A stretch of 45,213 nucleotides of DNA from an uncultured Saccharospirillaceae bacterium (GTDB lineage Bacteria; Pseudomonadota; Gammaproteobacteria; Pseudomonadales; Natronospirillaceae): the NCBI GenBank assembly GCA_913063165.1, contig CAJXZL010000017.1:1-45213 (forward strand), in the 5' to 3' direction. Under the pieces are notes generated by a model. The model was not told where the DNA came from. It was given only the letters and a program-made list of their open reading frames with translations, and ran no database searches. The translations under genes and the position numbers were made by a program. Below, one piece after another: positions 25,318 to 34,609 of the stretch (position 1 is the stretch's first letter; each line of letters starts with the position of its first letter).

Positions 25318-25911
25318 ATGACAGCAGTAAAGCTTCGTAAACTCATTGAGAACGACATAGCGAGGGATCAAACTGAGCAAGGGTTGCGCCATTACCTAGC
25401 AGACAAGGGGCCCTTGTTACACCGCAGCATCCGGCTCTCGGGCGATGATCAAACTGATAAGTTGGAGCGCTTCACGCTCGTATATACCCGACACGCGCCT
25501 GATTTAATCATGGACGTTCGGCGTGAAGCTGGCTTGAAATCACTCGACGCCTATATAGAAAAGACACTGGTCGTGGCAGAGTCTTTTTTTATGAACCCAC
25601 CTGATATGCCTGACATTCCCAATGGCCTCATTAAGTCAGTCGCTGCTGCCTACCTCGTCCATCGGCTGATCGAAGAAATGAATGACATTTTCCACATGTG
25701 CTTGGGTGTCAGCTTGTGGAACCATGACATCACACACGCCAATTTGTTGGTGCACGAAATGCTAGGAGATGCCTTTGCCAACAGCCTTGATATCAGGGTG
25801 AGCAACTGCGTGCATACCCTCACACAGGGGCATGATGGCTTGTTTGGTAATGCCGATTTTATTGCATTGCAGCAGGACTACCGCAGGCATCTGGCGGTGA
25901 AAGTCGCCTAA
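25318..25911 (+). CDS. unrecognised conserved-looking cytosolic protein
   Basis: A 197-residue protein I do not recognise. It has no signal peptide or membrane segment and appears mostly helical, with many acidic and His residues. Segments that look constrained are HRLIEEMNDIFHMCLGVSLWNHDITHANLLVHEMLGDAFANSLD (about 118-161), which contains several Glu and His at helical spacing and could bind metal, but this is a guess. GAGGATATTTC precedes the ATG at 25318. It lies alone, 548 bases from the divergent coxB start and upstream of prlC. Its codon use looks like that of its neighbours. Confidence 0.7.
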   Translation: MTAVKLRKLIENDIARDQTEQGLRHYLADKGPLLHRSIRLSGDDQTDKLERFTLVYTRHAPDLIMDVRREAGLKSLDAYIEKTLVVAESFFMNPPDMPDIPNGLIKSVAAAYLVHRLIEEMNDIFHMCLGVSLWNHDITHANLLVHEMLGDAFANSLDIRVSNCVHTLTQGHDGLFGNADFIALQQDYRRHLAVKVA

Positions 25912-26031
25912 GCCTGCAGGCGCCACGTGACACGGATGTACCTGTCACAGCCCCTGAGGTATTATTGCGCCATCTATCCTAACTTCACCGCTCTCGGCGC
26001 TTGTCGTTGAGAACCTCGCATGAGAATTCAC

Positions 26032-28056
26032 ATGACCAATGTTCTGTTGCAACCTAACCGGTTGCCACCCTTTGACGCGTTAACGGCTGCCGATGTTGTA
26101 CCGGCGATAAAGCAATTAACCCAAGAAACCTTAGCCGCCATTGATGCCTTGGCTGCAGACCCCCAATCGCCGACTGCTGCCAACTTTTTGCAGCCGTTGG
26201 AAGCCATTCACGACCGTTTGAGTCAGGCGTGGTCTCCTATTGGCCATCTGGCGCATGTGATGGATACCCCCGCATTGCGTGAGGCCTACAAAGAGGCCTT
26301 GGCGATGATCTCTGAATTTCACACAACAGTAGGCCAGCACCAAGCGCTGTTTACCCGCTATACAGCATTGGACGTGGCAGCGTTAGACGGGCCGCAGGCC
26401 AAAGCAGTTAAAAACGCGCTGCTCAGCTTTAGGTTGTCGGGTATCGACCTGCCACAAAAAGCCCGCGAGCGGTTTGCTGAAATCGCCTTAGCGCTGAGTG
26501 AATTGGGCAACCAGTTTCAAGATAACGTATTAGATGCCACCCAAGGCTGGACCATTAACATTACCGATGAAGCCGCATTGGATGGCTTGCCAGAATCAGC
26601 CATGACCCAGCTGGCTAACGCGGCGAAAGCGCGCGACCTAAAGGGTTGGCTGGTGACCTTGGATGCGCCTGCCTATATTGCCATTATGACCTATGCCAAC
26701 GACCGTGCATTACGACAGCAGGTGGCGACGGCCTTTGTAACCCGCGCTTCTGATCAAGGCCCCCAAGCGGGTCAGTGGGACAATGGACCCCTCATCGAGC
26801 GCATCTTGGCATTAAAAGCCGAGCAAGCGGCCTTGTTGGGCTATCAGAATTATGCAGAAGTGAGTTTGGCCGAAAAAATGGCGCACTCCACGGACCAGGT
26901 GCTGGGCTTTCTACATGAGTTAGCCGATCGTTCGGTGCCCCAAGCCAAACAAGAAGTTGCCGAGCTTATCGCCTTCGCGCAAGACGAATTGGGTTTGGCT
27001 GAGCTGGCTGCCTGGGACCTTGCGTGGGTAGGCGAGCAGCTGCGGGAGCGCCGTTATGCGGTGTCGCAGGAAATGATTCGCCCCTATTTCCCCGCGCCGC
27101 AAGCCTTGAAAGGCTTATTTGAAGTCTGCCACCGCCTGTTTGGTATTCATTTTGAAGCCAATCACAGCGTGGCGACCTATCATGCCGATGCGCAGTATTT
27201 TGACGTGATCCGCGACGGTCAGACAATCGCCGGTTGCTATGTGGACCTCTATGCCCGTATCGGCAAGCGCGGTGGCGCTTGGATGGATGTGTGTCGCACC
27301 AAACGCGATACGGCAACTGGCCCGCAACTGCCGGTGGCCTACTTAAACTGCAACTTTTCAGCACCGGATGGCGATAAGCCGGCGCTGCTTACCCACGACG
27401 ACCTTACCACCCTGTTCCATGAATTTGGCCATGGACTGCACCACATGCTGACCCAGATCTCAGTGGCAGACGTGAGCGGTATCAGCGGCGTGGCGTGGGA
27501 CGCGGTCGAATTGCCGAGCCAGTTTATGGAAAACTATTGCTGGCAGCCTGAATCCTTGGCCTTTATTTCTGGCCATGTAGACACAGGTGCGCCATTGCCT
27601 AAGGCTTTGCTCGATAAAATGTTGGCTGCTAAGAACTTTCAATCAGCCATGCATTCCGTGCGACAGCTTGAATTTGGCTTGTTCGATTTTGAGCTACATA
27701 GCTTGACGGCTGCGCCCACTATCGCGGAAGTCCGTGCGACATTGGCTGCGGTGCGCAAGCGGGTCTGTGTGGTGCCAGTCATTGCTGAAAATCGTTTCGA
27801 AAATGGCTTTAGCCACATATTCGCAGGGGGTTACGCTGCAGGTTACTACAGCTACAAATGGGCCGAGGTGCTCAGTGCTGATGCCTTTTCACTGTTTGAA
27901 GAACAGGGCATTTTTGACCCAGCGACCGGGAAAGCATTTTACGATGAGATCCTCAGCCAGGGCGGTAGTAAAGACGCCATGGAATTATTTGTCGCCTTTC
28001 GGGGTAGGGAACCCAAGGTAGACGCCTTGCTTCGCCATACGGGTATTGGTGGCTAA
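26032..28056 (+). CDS. prlC: oligopeptidase A
   Basis: A cytosolic M3-family zinc metallopeptidase of 674 residues that degrades peptides and signal peptides. The zinc motif is FHEFGHGLHHML with HEFGH at 463-467 and the third ligand Glu in WDAVELPSQFMENY about 27 residues on. The start LLQPNRLPPFDAL matches OpdA N-termini, and the length is within a few residues of the 680-residue enterobacterial enzyme. Two ATG codons 12 bases apart (26020, 26032) are equally well placed; I chose the second because family members begin MTN. A bidirectional terminator follows. Confidence 0.95.
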   Translation: MTNVLLQPNRLPPFDALTAADVVPAIKQLTQETLAAIDALAADPQSPTAANFLQPLEAIHDRLSQAWSPIGHLAHVMDTPALREAYKEALAMISEFHTTVGQHQALFTRYTALDVAALDGPQAKAVKNALLSFRLSGIDLPQKARERFAEIALALSELGNQFQDNVLDATQGWTINITDEAALDGLPESAMTQLANAAKARDLKGWLVTLDAPAYIAIMTYANDRALRQQVATAFVTRASDQGPQAGQWDNGPLIERILALKAEQAALLGYQNYAEVSLAEKMAHSTDQVLGFLHELADRSVPQAKQEVAELIAFAQDELGLAELAAWDLAWVGEQLRERRYAVSQEMIRPYFPAPQALKGLFEVCHRLFGIHFEANHSVATYHADAQYFDVIRDGQTIAGCYVDLYARIGKRGGAWMDVCRTKRDTATGPQLPVAYLNCNFSAPDGDKPALLTHDDLTTLFHEFGHGLHHMLTQISVADVSGISGVAWDAVELPSQFMENYCWQPESLAFISGHVDTGAPLPKALLDKMLAAKNFQSAMHSVRQLEFGLFDFELHSLTAAPTIAEVRATLAAVRKRVCVVPVIAENRFENGFSHIFAGGYAAGYYSYKWAEVLSADAFSLFEEQGIFDPATGKAFYDEILSQGGSKDAMELFVAFRGREPKVDALLRHTGIGG

Positions 28057-28076
28057 TAAGACTGCGTAGTGCAGAC

Positions 28077-28106
28077 AAAAAAACCCAGGAAGTCCTGGGT
28101 TTTTTT
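28077..28106. terminator. bidirectional Rho-independent terminator
   Basis: CCCAGG (28084-28089) pairs with CCTGGG (28094-28099), extended by A-T pairs to a run of seven A on the left and seven T on the right. It lies between the convergent prlC and metY genes and has a U-tract on both transcripts. Confidence 0.93.
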
Positions 28107-28137
28107 ATGGGCCGAGCCTGTGATGGTGCAGATGACT

Positions 28138-29412
28138 TTAGGCGACTTTGTCCAGCGCCTGCGCAATATCCGCGATGATGTCATCGATGTTTTCAATACC
28201 CACCGATATCCGCACCATGTCTTCGCTCACACCAGCAGAGGCCAACTCATCGGGACCTAACTGTCGGTGTGTGGTCGAGGCTGGGTGGCAAGCCAATGAT
28301 TTTGCGTCACCAATGTTGACCAAGCGCAGAATCATGTTCAGTGAGTCGATAAAGGTACTGCCGGCAGCGATGCCTCCCTTGATACCAAAACTTAAAATAC
28401 CAGAGGCTTTGCCACCACAGATCACTTTAGCGGTTTCAAAATAGGGGCTGTCAGGCAATGCGGCATAGTTCACCCAAGAGACCTTGTCGTGTGCTTGTAG
28501 ATAGGCGGCCACTTTTTCGGCATTTTCACAATGGCGTTCCATGCGCAATCCGAGTGTTTCTAAGCCCTGTAAGATTTGAAAAGCGTTCATCGGGGATATC
28601 GCAGCACCGGTATTGCGCAACGGTACCACGCGACATCGGCCAATATAGGCTGCAGCACCCAAGGCTTCGGTATAGACCACACCATGATAAGAAGGATCGG
28701 GCTCATTCATTACCGGGAAGCGGTCTTTGTTCGCGACCCAATCAAAGGTGCCGGAGTCGACAATAATGCCGCCTATTGAAGTACCATGGCCGCCAATGTA
28801 TTTGGTTAATGAATGCACCACAATGTCGGCACCCAATTCAAACGGACGGCATAGATAGGGCGTTGCAACCGTGTTGTCGACGATCACCGGTACACCGTGA
28901 CGGTGGGCGATTTCAGACAAACGCTTGATGTCTACAATGTTACCAGCAGGGTTGCCAATGGATTCACAGAACACCGCCTTGGTGTTGGCATCTATCGCCG
29001 CTTCAAACCCTTCAAAATCATTGGCTGAGATCAGCCGAGATTCGATGCCCTGTCGTGGAAATGTATGGGCAAACAGGTTATAGGTGCCGCCATAGAGTTG
29101 GCTGGTGCTAACAATGTTGTCACCCACCGAACACAGGGTTTGAATGGCGTAGGTAATAGCAGCCATGCCAGAGGCAACAGCCAAAGCGCCAATACCGCCT
29201 TCCATCGCCGCGACCCGTTGTTCGAGCACACTGGTGGTCGGGTTCATGATGCGGGTATAGATATTACCCGCGACCTTCAAATCAAACAGATCGGCCCCAT
29301 GCTGGGTGTCGTCAAAGGTGTAGGACGTGGTTTGATAAATCGGCACTGCAGCGGCTTTGGTAGTGGCCTCTGATTCATAACCGTGGTGTAACGCTATTGA
29401 CTCTAATTTCAT
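28138..29412 (-). CDS. metY: O-acetylhomoserine sulfhydrylase
   Basis: A PLP enzyme of the Cys/Met metabolism family, 424 residues, that makes homocysteine from O-acetylhomoserine and sulfide. The PLP lysine is Lys204 in VHSLTKYIGGHGTSIGG. Other family blocks are YTRIMNPTTSVLEQRVAAMEGG, SQLYGGTYNLF and NPAGNIVDI, and the insert NEPDPSYHGVVY after the lysine distinguishes the 425-residue MetY group from shorter MetB/MetC. It is a single gene with terminator; no MetJ box or SAM riboswitch was seen in the upstream region. Confidence 0.93.
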   Translation of the reverse strand: MKLESIALHHGYESEATTKAAAVPIYQTTSYTFDDTQHGADLFDLKVAGNIYTRIMNPTTSVLEQRVAAMEGGIGALAVASGMAAITYAIQTLCSVGDNIVSTSQLYGGTYNLFAHTFPRQGIESRLISANDFEGFEAAIDANTKAVFCESIGNPAGNIVDIKRLSEIAHRHGVPVIVDNTVATPYLCRPFELGADIVVHSLTKYIGGHGTSIGGIIVDSGTFDWVANKDRFPVMNEPDPSYHGVVYTEALGAAAYIGRCRVVPLRNTGAAISPMNAFQILQGLETLGLRMERHCENAEKVAAYLQAHDKVSWVNYAALPDSPYFETAKVICGGKASGILSFGIKGGIAAGSTFIDSLNMILRLVNIGDAKSLACHPASTTHRQLGPDELASAGVSEDMVRISVGIENIDDIIADIAQALDKVA

Positions 29413-29731
29413 GCGATGGCTCCTGTTCGCAGGCGCTCGATAGGCGCTCTTCTATTGTGTGTCAGCGCTGGTGCGCTGCGCAGGGTCTCAGCCACTAATA
29501 ATGCAAAGCAATTGGCCCTATAGCAAAGAATATATACTGATTTGTTTATAACAAAAAAGAATAACTCCGCCTGCAGTTATGACAATATTGGCCACCCTGC
29601 GACAAATTCGTATGCTATGGTAGGATGAAAACCGGTTGACATGAGCCGCCTTCATAGCAAGGGCCGCGCAATAAAAGCCACATTGTCGCCCACCGTTTTG
29701 GTTTGGCTTGAGTCGCTATGACGAGGTGTTT
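29413..29731. other. divergent region between metY and the amidase gene
   Basis: These 319 bases hold no supported gene. CAGCGC (29463-29468) pairs with GCGCTG (29473-29478) in the metY leader, about 50 bases before its ATG. An AT-rich stretch at about 29510-29570 could hold the metY promoter (TTGTTA with TATTCT, 16 apart on the minus strand), but it is weak. TTGACA occurs at 29635 on the plus strand without a matching -10. Confidence 0.45.
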
Positions 29732-31219
29732 ATGCCCGAACATTCCATTGCAGAACTATTGTCTGCTTACCGATCCGGACGACTAACCTGTGAGCAAGTC
29801 ATCACGGAATATCGAGATACCATAGCCCAATGGGATGGCGAGGTGAATGCAGTGATCGCGCTGAATCCCGATGCCTTGCGTCAGGCACGACAGCTAGACT
29901 ATGACCGCTTATCAGGTAAGCCATTGCAGTCATTGCACGGTATTCCTGTGTTAATCAAAGACAATATCGACACCCAAGACCCGATGCCCACCACCGCCGG
30001 TTCGTTAGCACTTACCGACAATTTTGCGACTCAAGACGCCACAGTGGTTGCGCGGCTTCGAGACGCTGGCGCCATTATTCTAGGTAAGACCAACCTCAGT
30101 GAATGGGCCAACTTCCGCGGTAACCGGTCAATTAGTGGTTGGTCTAGCGCGGGTGGCCTCACCCGCAACCCACACGTGTTGAATCGCAGTGCTTGCGGCT
30201 CATCTTCGGGCTCTGGCGCAGCCGTTGCAGCCAATTTTTGCGTGGTCGCCGTGGGTACCGAAACGGATGGCTCTATTATTTGTCCCGCACAGACCAACGG
30301 CATCGTGGGTGTTAAGCCAACGCTAGGCTGGGTGAGCCGTACCGGAATTATACCCATTGCGGCAAGCCAAGACACGGCAGGCCCAATGGCGCGTACCGTG
30401 ACCGATGCCGCCGTGCTATTGGCAGTCATGGCAGGCGCTGACCCACTTGACCTATCGACAGATGACAGCAAGGGTCGCACGATCGACTTTACCAGTCGGT
30501 TAAACCAACAGAGCCTAGTCGGCGCGCGTATCGGCATTGCCCGCCAGTGGTCTAGTAAAGACCCGCGTTTGGTGCAACACCTCGATAGCTGTATCGCAGT
30601 GTTAGAAGCAGCGGGCGCGGAGGTCATTAAAGACCTAGCGGCAGCCTCGAGCGATGCATTTAGCGACGCCGAATTGGCTGTGCTCTATTACGAATACAAG
30701 GCAGGTCTCAATCAATATCTGGCCGGTACACCTGATGCGGTGCCAGTGCGGTGTATCGAAGACCTTATTGCTTGGAATGAAGCCCACCACCATGACACGC
30801 TGCGCTATTTTGGCCAAGAACACCTGATTGCCGCGTCCCAAAAGGGCGATCTCAGCTCCCCAGAGTATCTACAGGCCTTGGCATTTGCTCGTCAAAAAGC
30901 CGGTACTGAGGGCATTGACGCCTTGTTACACCACCACCAACTTGACGCGATTGTGACCCTGTCGGGTGGACCCGCCTGGTCTATCGATATGGTATTGGGC
31001 GATAACCATGCGAGCGACATTGACAGCACATCGGCGGCAGCCGTGTCGGGTAATCCGCATGTCACGGTACCCTCAGGCTTGGTATCTGGGTTGCCGGTGG
31101 GATTGTCGTTTATTGGCGCAGCGTGGCAAGACGACCGATTGTTGGGATTGGCCTATGCCTTCGAACAGCGCATGCAAGGTCGGGTAACCCCCACCTTTAA
31201 GAAGGCACTGGAGCCCTAG
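29732..31219 (+). CDS. amidase signature family hydrolase
   Basis: A 495-residue amidase. The Ser-cisSer-Lys triad is readable as Lys76 (VLIKDNID), Ser157 (ACGSSSGSG) and Ser181 (GTETDGSIICPA), with the 24-residue gap between the serines that is usual in the family. LSEWANFRGNRSISGWSSAGG is a segment shared with peptide amidases of the Stenotrophomonas type and GatA-like proteins. It has no signal peptide. GAGG is five bases before the ATG at 29732, better than an upstream TTG. The substrate is unknown. Its stop shares CTAG with the convergent clpC stop. Confidence 0.87.
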   Translation: MPEHSIAELLSAYRSGRLTCEQVITEYRDTIAQWDGEVNAVIALNPDALRQARQLDYDRLSGKPLQSLHGIPVLIKDNIDTQDPMPTTAGSLALTDNFATQDATVVARLRDAGAIILGKTNLSEWANFRGNRSISGWSSAGGLTRNPHVLNRSACGSSSGSGAAVAANFCVVAVGTETDGSIICPAQTNGIVGVKPTLGWVSRTGIIPIAASQDTAGPMARTVTDAAVLLAVMAGADPLDLSTDDSKGRTIDFTSRLNQQSLVGARIGIARQWSSKDPRLVQHLDSCIAVLEAAGAEVIKDLAAASSDAFSDAELAVLYYEYKAGLNQYLAGTPDAVPVRCIEDLIAWNEAHHHDTLRYFGQEHLIAASQKGDLSSPEYLQALAFARQKAGTEGIDALLHHHQLDAIVTLSGGPAWSIDMVLGDNHASDIDSTSAAAVSGNPHVTVPSGLVSGLPVGLSFIGAAWQDDRLLGLAYAFEQRMQGRVTPTFKKALEP

Positions 31220-33657
31220 GGTACCGGATTGACATCAAACTGAATCTCACCCTGTACCAACCGTATCTGTATGTGATCGTTTGGCTGACAGGCTTTGCGA
31301 ACAATCATGGCCGCCAAGGGGTTTTCAATCTGGGTTTCAATCTCGCGCCGTAATGGCCGCGCGCCATAGGTGGGCACAAAGCCATCGAGCGCAATCTTGT
31401 CGAGCACAGGCCCGTCAATGTCTACCCTAAAGCCGCTATCGGCCATGTCTGCCACAAATCGGTTGATGAGGTTTTCGGTAATCTGCCGTACCTGTTCTTC
31501 TGACAAATAGTGAAACACAATCACATCATCTAGCCGGTTTAAAAACTCAGGCTTAAAGTAGCGTTTCACCTCATGGAGTACCGATTTACGGGCCTCGTCA
31601 TAGTTAGGCGTATCTGAGTAGATAAACCCCACTGGTTTGCGGTCAGAAATAAGGGCATCGGAACCCAGATTTGACGTGCCAATGATCAGCGTGTTCTTAA
31701 AAGACACGGTTTGACCCTGCGCATCGGTCAATCGGCCATCTTCGAGAATTTGCAGCAGCATATTAAATACATCGGGATGGGCTTTTTCGACCTCATCAAG
31801 CAGCACCACGGTATAGGGATTCCTGCGTACCTGTTCGGTCAACTGACCGCCTTCGCCATAGCCCACATAGCCTGGCGGTGCGCCGATCATTTTAGATACC
31901 TCATGACGTTCCATATATTCGGACATATCGATACGCACGATGCGGGTTTCGTCATCGAGTAAAAACGCAGCCAAGGCCTTTGCGAGTTCCGTTTTACCCA
32001 CCCCTGAAGGACCCAAAAATAGAAACGAGGCAATAGGACGGTTGGTCTTTGAAATACCCGTACGATTGCGGCGAATGGCATTGGCTACCGCCTGAACCGC
32101 AGCATCTTGACCAACAATGCGCTGGTGAATCTTGTCTTCAATGTTGGCGAGCTTATCCGATTCAGTTTCAGTCAATCGGGTAACGGGTATACCGGTCAGG
32201 CGCGCCACCACGGCAGCCACATCGTCTTCGGTGACCACCGCATCGTCTTTTCCACTGTGGGCGCGTTGTGACCCGCGCTCGGTTTCAATGCGCTGCTCAA
32301 GCGCCAAGATGTCCATTTGCAACCGGGCGACCTGTTCAAAGGCTTGCCGTCCAAATGCGCGGGTTTTGTCGGCCACCAGAGACTGCCGCTCCCGCTCCAA
32401 CTGTGCCATGGGGTCAGACATCGCCAAGCGCCGCAAATGTTTTTGGGCGCCCGATTCATCCATCAAGTCGACCGCCTTGTCGGGCAGCTGCCGGTCTGCG
32501 ATATAGCGATCTGACAATCGCGCCGCAGCTTCTAGCGCTGAACGGTGATAAAGAATGTCATGGTGGCGCTCATATTCTGACGCCAAACCCGCTAAAATTT
32601 TGATGGTGTCTTCTATCGAAGGCGGGTTGACCATCACCGGCTGGAACCGGCGTTCTAACGCCTTGTCGGGTTCCACAAAGCGGCGGTATTCGGACAGGGT
32701 GTCGGCAGCAATCACCTGTAACGAGCCGCGTTCAAGTGCACTCTTTAAAATGGCAGGCGCATCGACACCGCCAGCACCAGCGCCGACCACCGTATGCAAC
32801 TCATCAATAAACAAAATGATGCTTCCCTTGGCTTCAATCACGGCATCTCGGACGCTCATCAATCGCTCTTCAAACTCACCCCGCATTTTGGCTCCGGCGA
32901 CGATCTCCGCCATATCCAACGACAATAACCGGCGGTCCCGCAGCGTTTCAGGAATATCGGCATTGGCGATACGTTGTGCCAAGCCTTCCACAATCACGGT
33001 TTTACCGACCCCGGGTTGGCCGATGAGCACAGGGTTGTTCTTTTTGCGACGCGACAGGGTTTGGATGACACGGCTGATCTCCTCCTCCCGGCCAATCACC
33101 GGATCTAGTAGCCCATTGCGGGCCATCTCTGTCAGATCGGTGGTGTAGGCACTCAGTGGGTCTTGGCGGCCTTCATCATCAGCTGCGTCTAGGGTTTTGC
33201 CATTACGCAAGCGGTAGAGCTGTTCACGCATCTGGTCTGACGACAAACGGGCATTGCGCAAGCATTGGGCGGTATCGCTGTTGGCCTGTTCAACCAAGGC
33301 AATCAGCAAGGCACCGGTACCGATAAAGCTATCACCCAAAGACTTGGCAACCTTGAGCGCGTCCCGAAACAGGGTTTCTACTTCAGCAGTGGCTACAATT
33401 TGGTTGTCGTCGGTGGTTTGTTTTTCTAACGCGTGACCATCATAGACCGCTTTGGACAGCCCTTTGATACCCGCTTTGGTGTCGGCTAACAGGTGGGACA
33501 GTATGTGTACGGCTTCGGTATTCTTCTGAGACAGCAGTCCGAGCAGGATGTGGTCAGTGGTCAGCACGTTTTCTTGTAGGGCAACCAATTCATTAATGGC
33601 ATTTTCAAGGGCTTGGTGCACATCTTGAGTGCATTGCCGAATAAATTGCTGAAACAT
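31216..33657 (-). CDS. ClpC-type AAA+ unfoldase
   Basis: A Clp ATPase of 813 residues with two AAA+ domains. The N-domain (about 1-145) has two Clp-N repeats (LTTDHILLGLL, IGTGALLIALV). D1 has Walker A GQPGVGKT (213-220) and FIDELHTVVGAG. A short coiled insert of about 55 residues (around 405-460) is much smaller than ClpB's, and D2 has GPSGVGKTEL and LLDEVEKAHPDV. KPVGFIYSD in D2 resembles the ClpC VGF loop that docks ClpP; ClpB lacks it. Hence ClpC, not ClpB; ClpA is the other option. The ATG at 33657 has AGGGGG upstream. Confidence 0.87.
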   Translation of the reverse strand: MFQQFIRQCTQDVHQALENAINELVALQENVLTTDHILLGLLSQKNTEAVHILSHLLADTKAGIKGLSKAVYDGHALEKQTTDDNQIVATAEVETLFRDALKVAKSLGDSFIGTGALLIALVEQANSDTAQCLRNARLSSDQMREQLYRLRNGKTLDAADDEGRQDPLSAYTTDLTEMARNGLLDPVIGREEEISRVIQTLSRRKKNNPVLIGQPGVGKTVIVEGLAQRIANADIPETLRDRRLLSLDMAEIVAGAKMRGEFEERLMSVRDAVIEAKGSIILFIDELHTVVGAGAGGVDAPAILKSALERGSLQVIAADTLSEYRRFVEPDKALERRFQPVMVNPPSIEDTIKILAGLASEYERHHDILYHRSALEAAARLSDRYIADRQLPDKAVDLMDESGAQKHLRRLAMSDPMAQLERERQSLVADKTRAFGRQAFEQVARLQMDILALEQRIETERGSQRAHSGKDDAVVTEDDVAAVVARLTGIPVTRLTETESDKLANIEDKIHQRIVGQDAAVQAVANAIRRNRTGISKTNRPIASFLFLGPSGVGKTELAKALAAFLLDDETRIVRIDMSEYMERHEVSKMIGAPPGYVGYGEGGQLTEQVRRNPYTVVLLDEVEKAHPDVFNMLLQILEDGRLTDAQGQTVSFKNTLIIGTSNLGSDALISDRKPVGFIYSDTPNYDEARKSVLHEVKRYFKPEFLNRLDDVIVFHYLSEEQVRQITENLINRFVADMADSGFRVDIDGPVLDKIALDGFVPTYGARPLRREIETQIENPLAAMIVRKACQPNDHIQIRLVQGEIQFDVNPVP

Positions 33658-33691
33658 AGACACCCCCTAAAAGCGCCGATGGGATACTAAA

Positions 33692-33719
33692 ATAGTAGAA
33701 TTGTTTTGTGTGATTACAA
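33692..33719 (-). promoter_or_regulatory. candidate clpC promoter with palindrome
   Basis: On the minus strand TTGTAA (33714-33719) and TACTAT (33692-33697) are 16 bases apart. The -10 overlaps an inverted repeat, TACTA-AAA-TAGTA (33685-33697, plus strand). The predicted leader is about 30 bases. No sigma-32 type promoter was seen. Confidence 0.45.
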
Positions 33720-33739
33720 GTGTTCAGCCATTTTGAATG

Positions 33740-33748
33740 TGCTATAAA
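33740..33748 (+). promoter_or_regulatory. candidate extended -10 of the dppA-like gene
   Basis: TGCTATAAA is a good extended -10 (TGn then TATAAA) 37 bases before the ATG. No convincing -35 is visible, which extended -10 promoters can tolerate. Confidence 0.42.
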
Positions 33749-33785
33749 AAACCCATAGGCGAGAGACAACCAAAGGGAAACCAGC

Positions 33786-34586
33786 ATGAACGTATTTATT
33801 AGTGCAGATATTGAAGGGGTAGCAGGTATTTGTAGCCCCAGTGAAACCAACAAGGCCGACCCCGATTACCAAGAATTTCGTGAGTTGATGACCGCAGAAG
33901 TGGTCGCCGCCTGCGAGGCTGCATTAGAGGCTGGTGCAACCAAGGTGTTGGTCAAAGACGCCCATGCCTCTGCCCGCAATATCATTGTGTCGGCCTTGCC
34001 AGAGTCGGTTGAAATCATTCGCGGCTGGAGCGGCCATCCCACCTCGATGATGCAGGGTGTCGATCAGGGCATGGACCGCGCAATAATGCTGGGCTATCAC
34101 AGTGCCGCCTCACAGCAAGGCAACCCGTTAAGCCATACCATGAGCGGTCGAACGGTGCACCGCCTGACGGTGAACGGGCAAGTGTGGTCAGAATTTCATA
34201 TCAACAGCATGACCGGACTTTATTATGGTTGCCCCACGGTGTTGGTATCGGGCGATACCGCACTCGCGCGGGTGGTAAAGGCCTATGATCCTGCGATCGA
34301 AACGGTAGAAGCCTTCGCTGGCACGGGCTTGTCTGTACAGTCGTTGTCACCCAAAAAAGTGCAGGCCGAGATTCGGGCGGGCGTTACCCAAGCGCTGCAA
34401 CGGCCACTGGATGACTTTCGCGCAGGACTGCCCGAGCACTTTCGATTGCAGCTAGAGTACAAACACCACAGCATGGCTTATGAACGGGGATTTTATCCTG
34501 GGGCGCAACAGATCAACGACAACACCGTGCAGTTTGAATGCGATGATTACTTTGATGCCTTACGGTTTATGAAATTCTGTATCTAA
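33786..34586 (+). CDS. DppA-type D-aminopeptidase (M55)
   Basis: A 266-residue cytosolic metallopeptidase of family M55, which removes D-amino acids such as D-Ala from peptides, possibly from peptidoglycan turnover. The first residues FISADIEGVAGI hold the conserved SxDxEG metal motif (Asp8, Glu10). VLVKDAHASARNI, MLGYHSAAS, PLSHTMSGRTVHRLTVNG and SEFHINSMTGLYYGCP supply the remaining His and Glu ligands. AAAGGGAAA precedes the ATG. It is not next to a peptide transporter, unlike the Bacillus dppA gene, and is divergent from clpC. Confidence 0.9.
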   Translation: MNVFISADIEGVAGICSPSETNKADPDYQEFRELMTAEVVAACEAALEAGATKVLVKDAHASARNIIVSALPESVEIIRGWSGHPTSMMQGVDQGMDRAIMLGYHSAASQQGNPLSHTMSGRTVHRLTVNGQVWSEFHINSMTGLYYGCPTVLVSGDTALARVVKAYDPAIETVEAFAGTGLSVQSLSPKKVQAEIRAGVTQALQRPLDDFRAGLPEHFRLQLEYKHHSMAYERGFYPGAQQINDNTVQFECDDYFDALRFMKFCI

Positions 34587-34609
34587 TCGCTACGTGGCGC
34601 ATTTGCGGA

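Noticed and set aside
29413-29731. SAM riboswitch or MetJ boxes upstream of metY
   Set aside because: No SAM-I/SAM-II-like helices and no repeated AGACGTCT-type boxes could be found by eye.
33664-33785. Heat-shock (sigma-32) promoter for the clpC-like gene
   Set aside because: No CTTGAA / CCCCAT-type pair at correct spacing; the sigma-70-like pair fits better.
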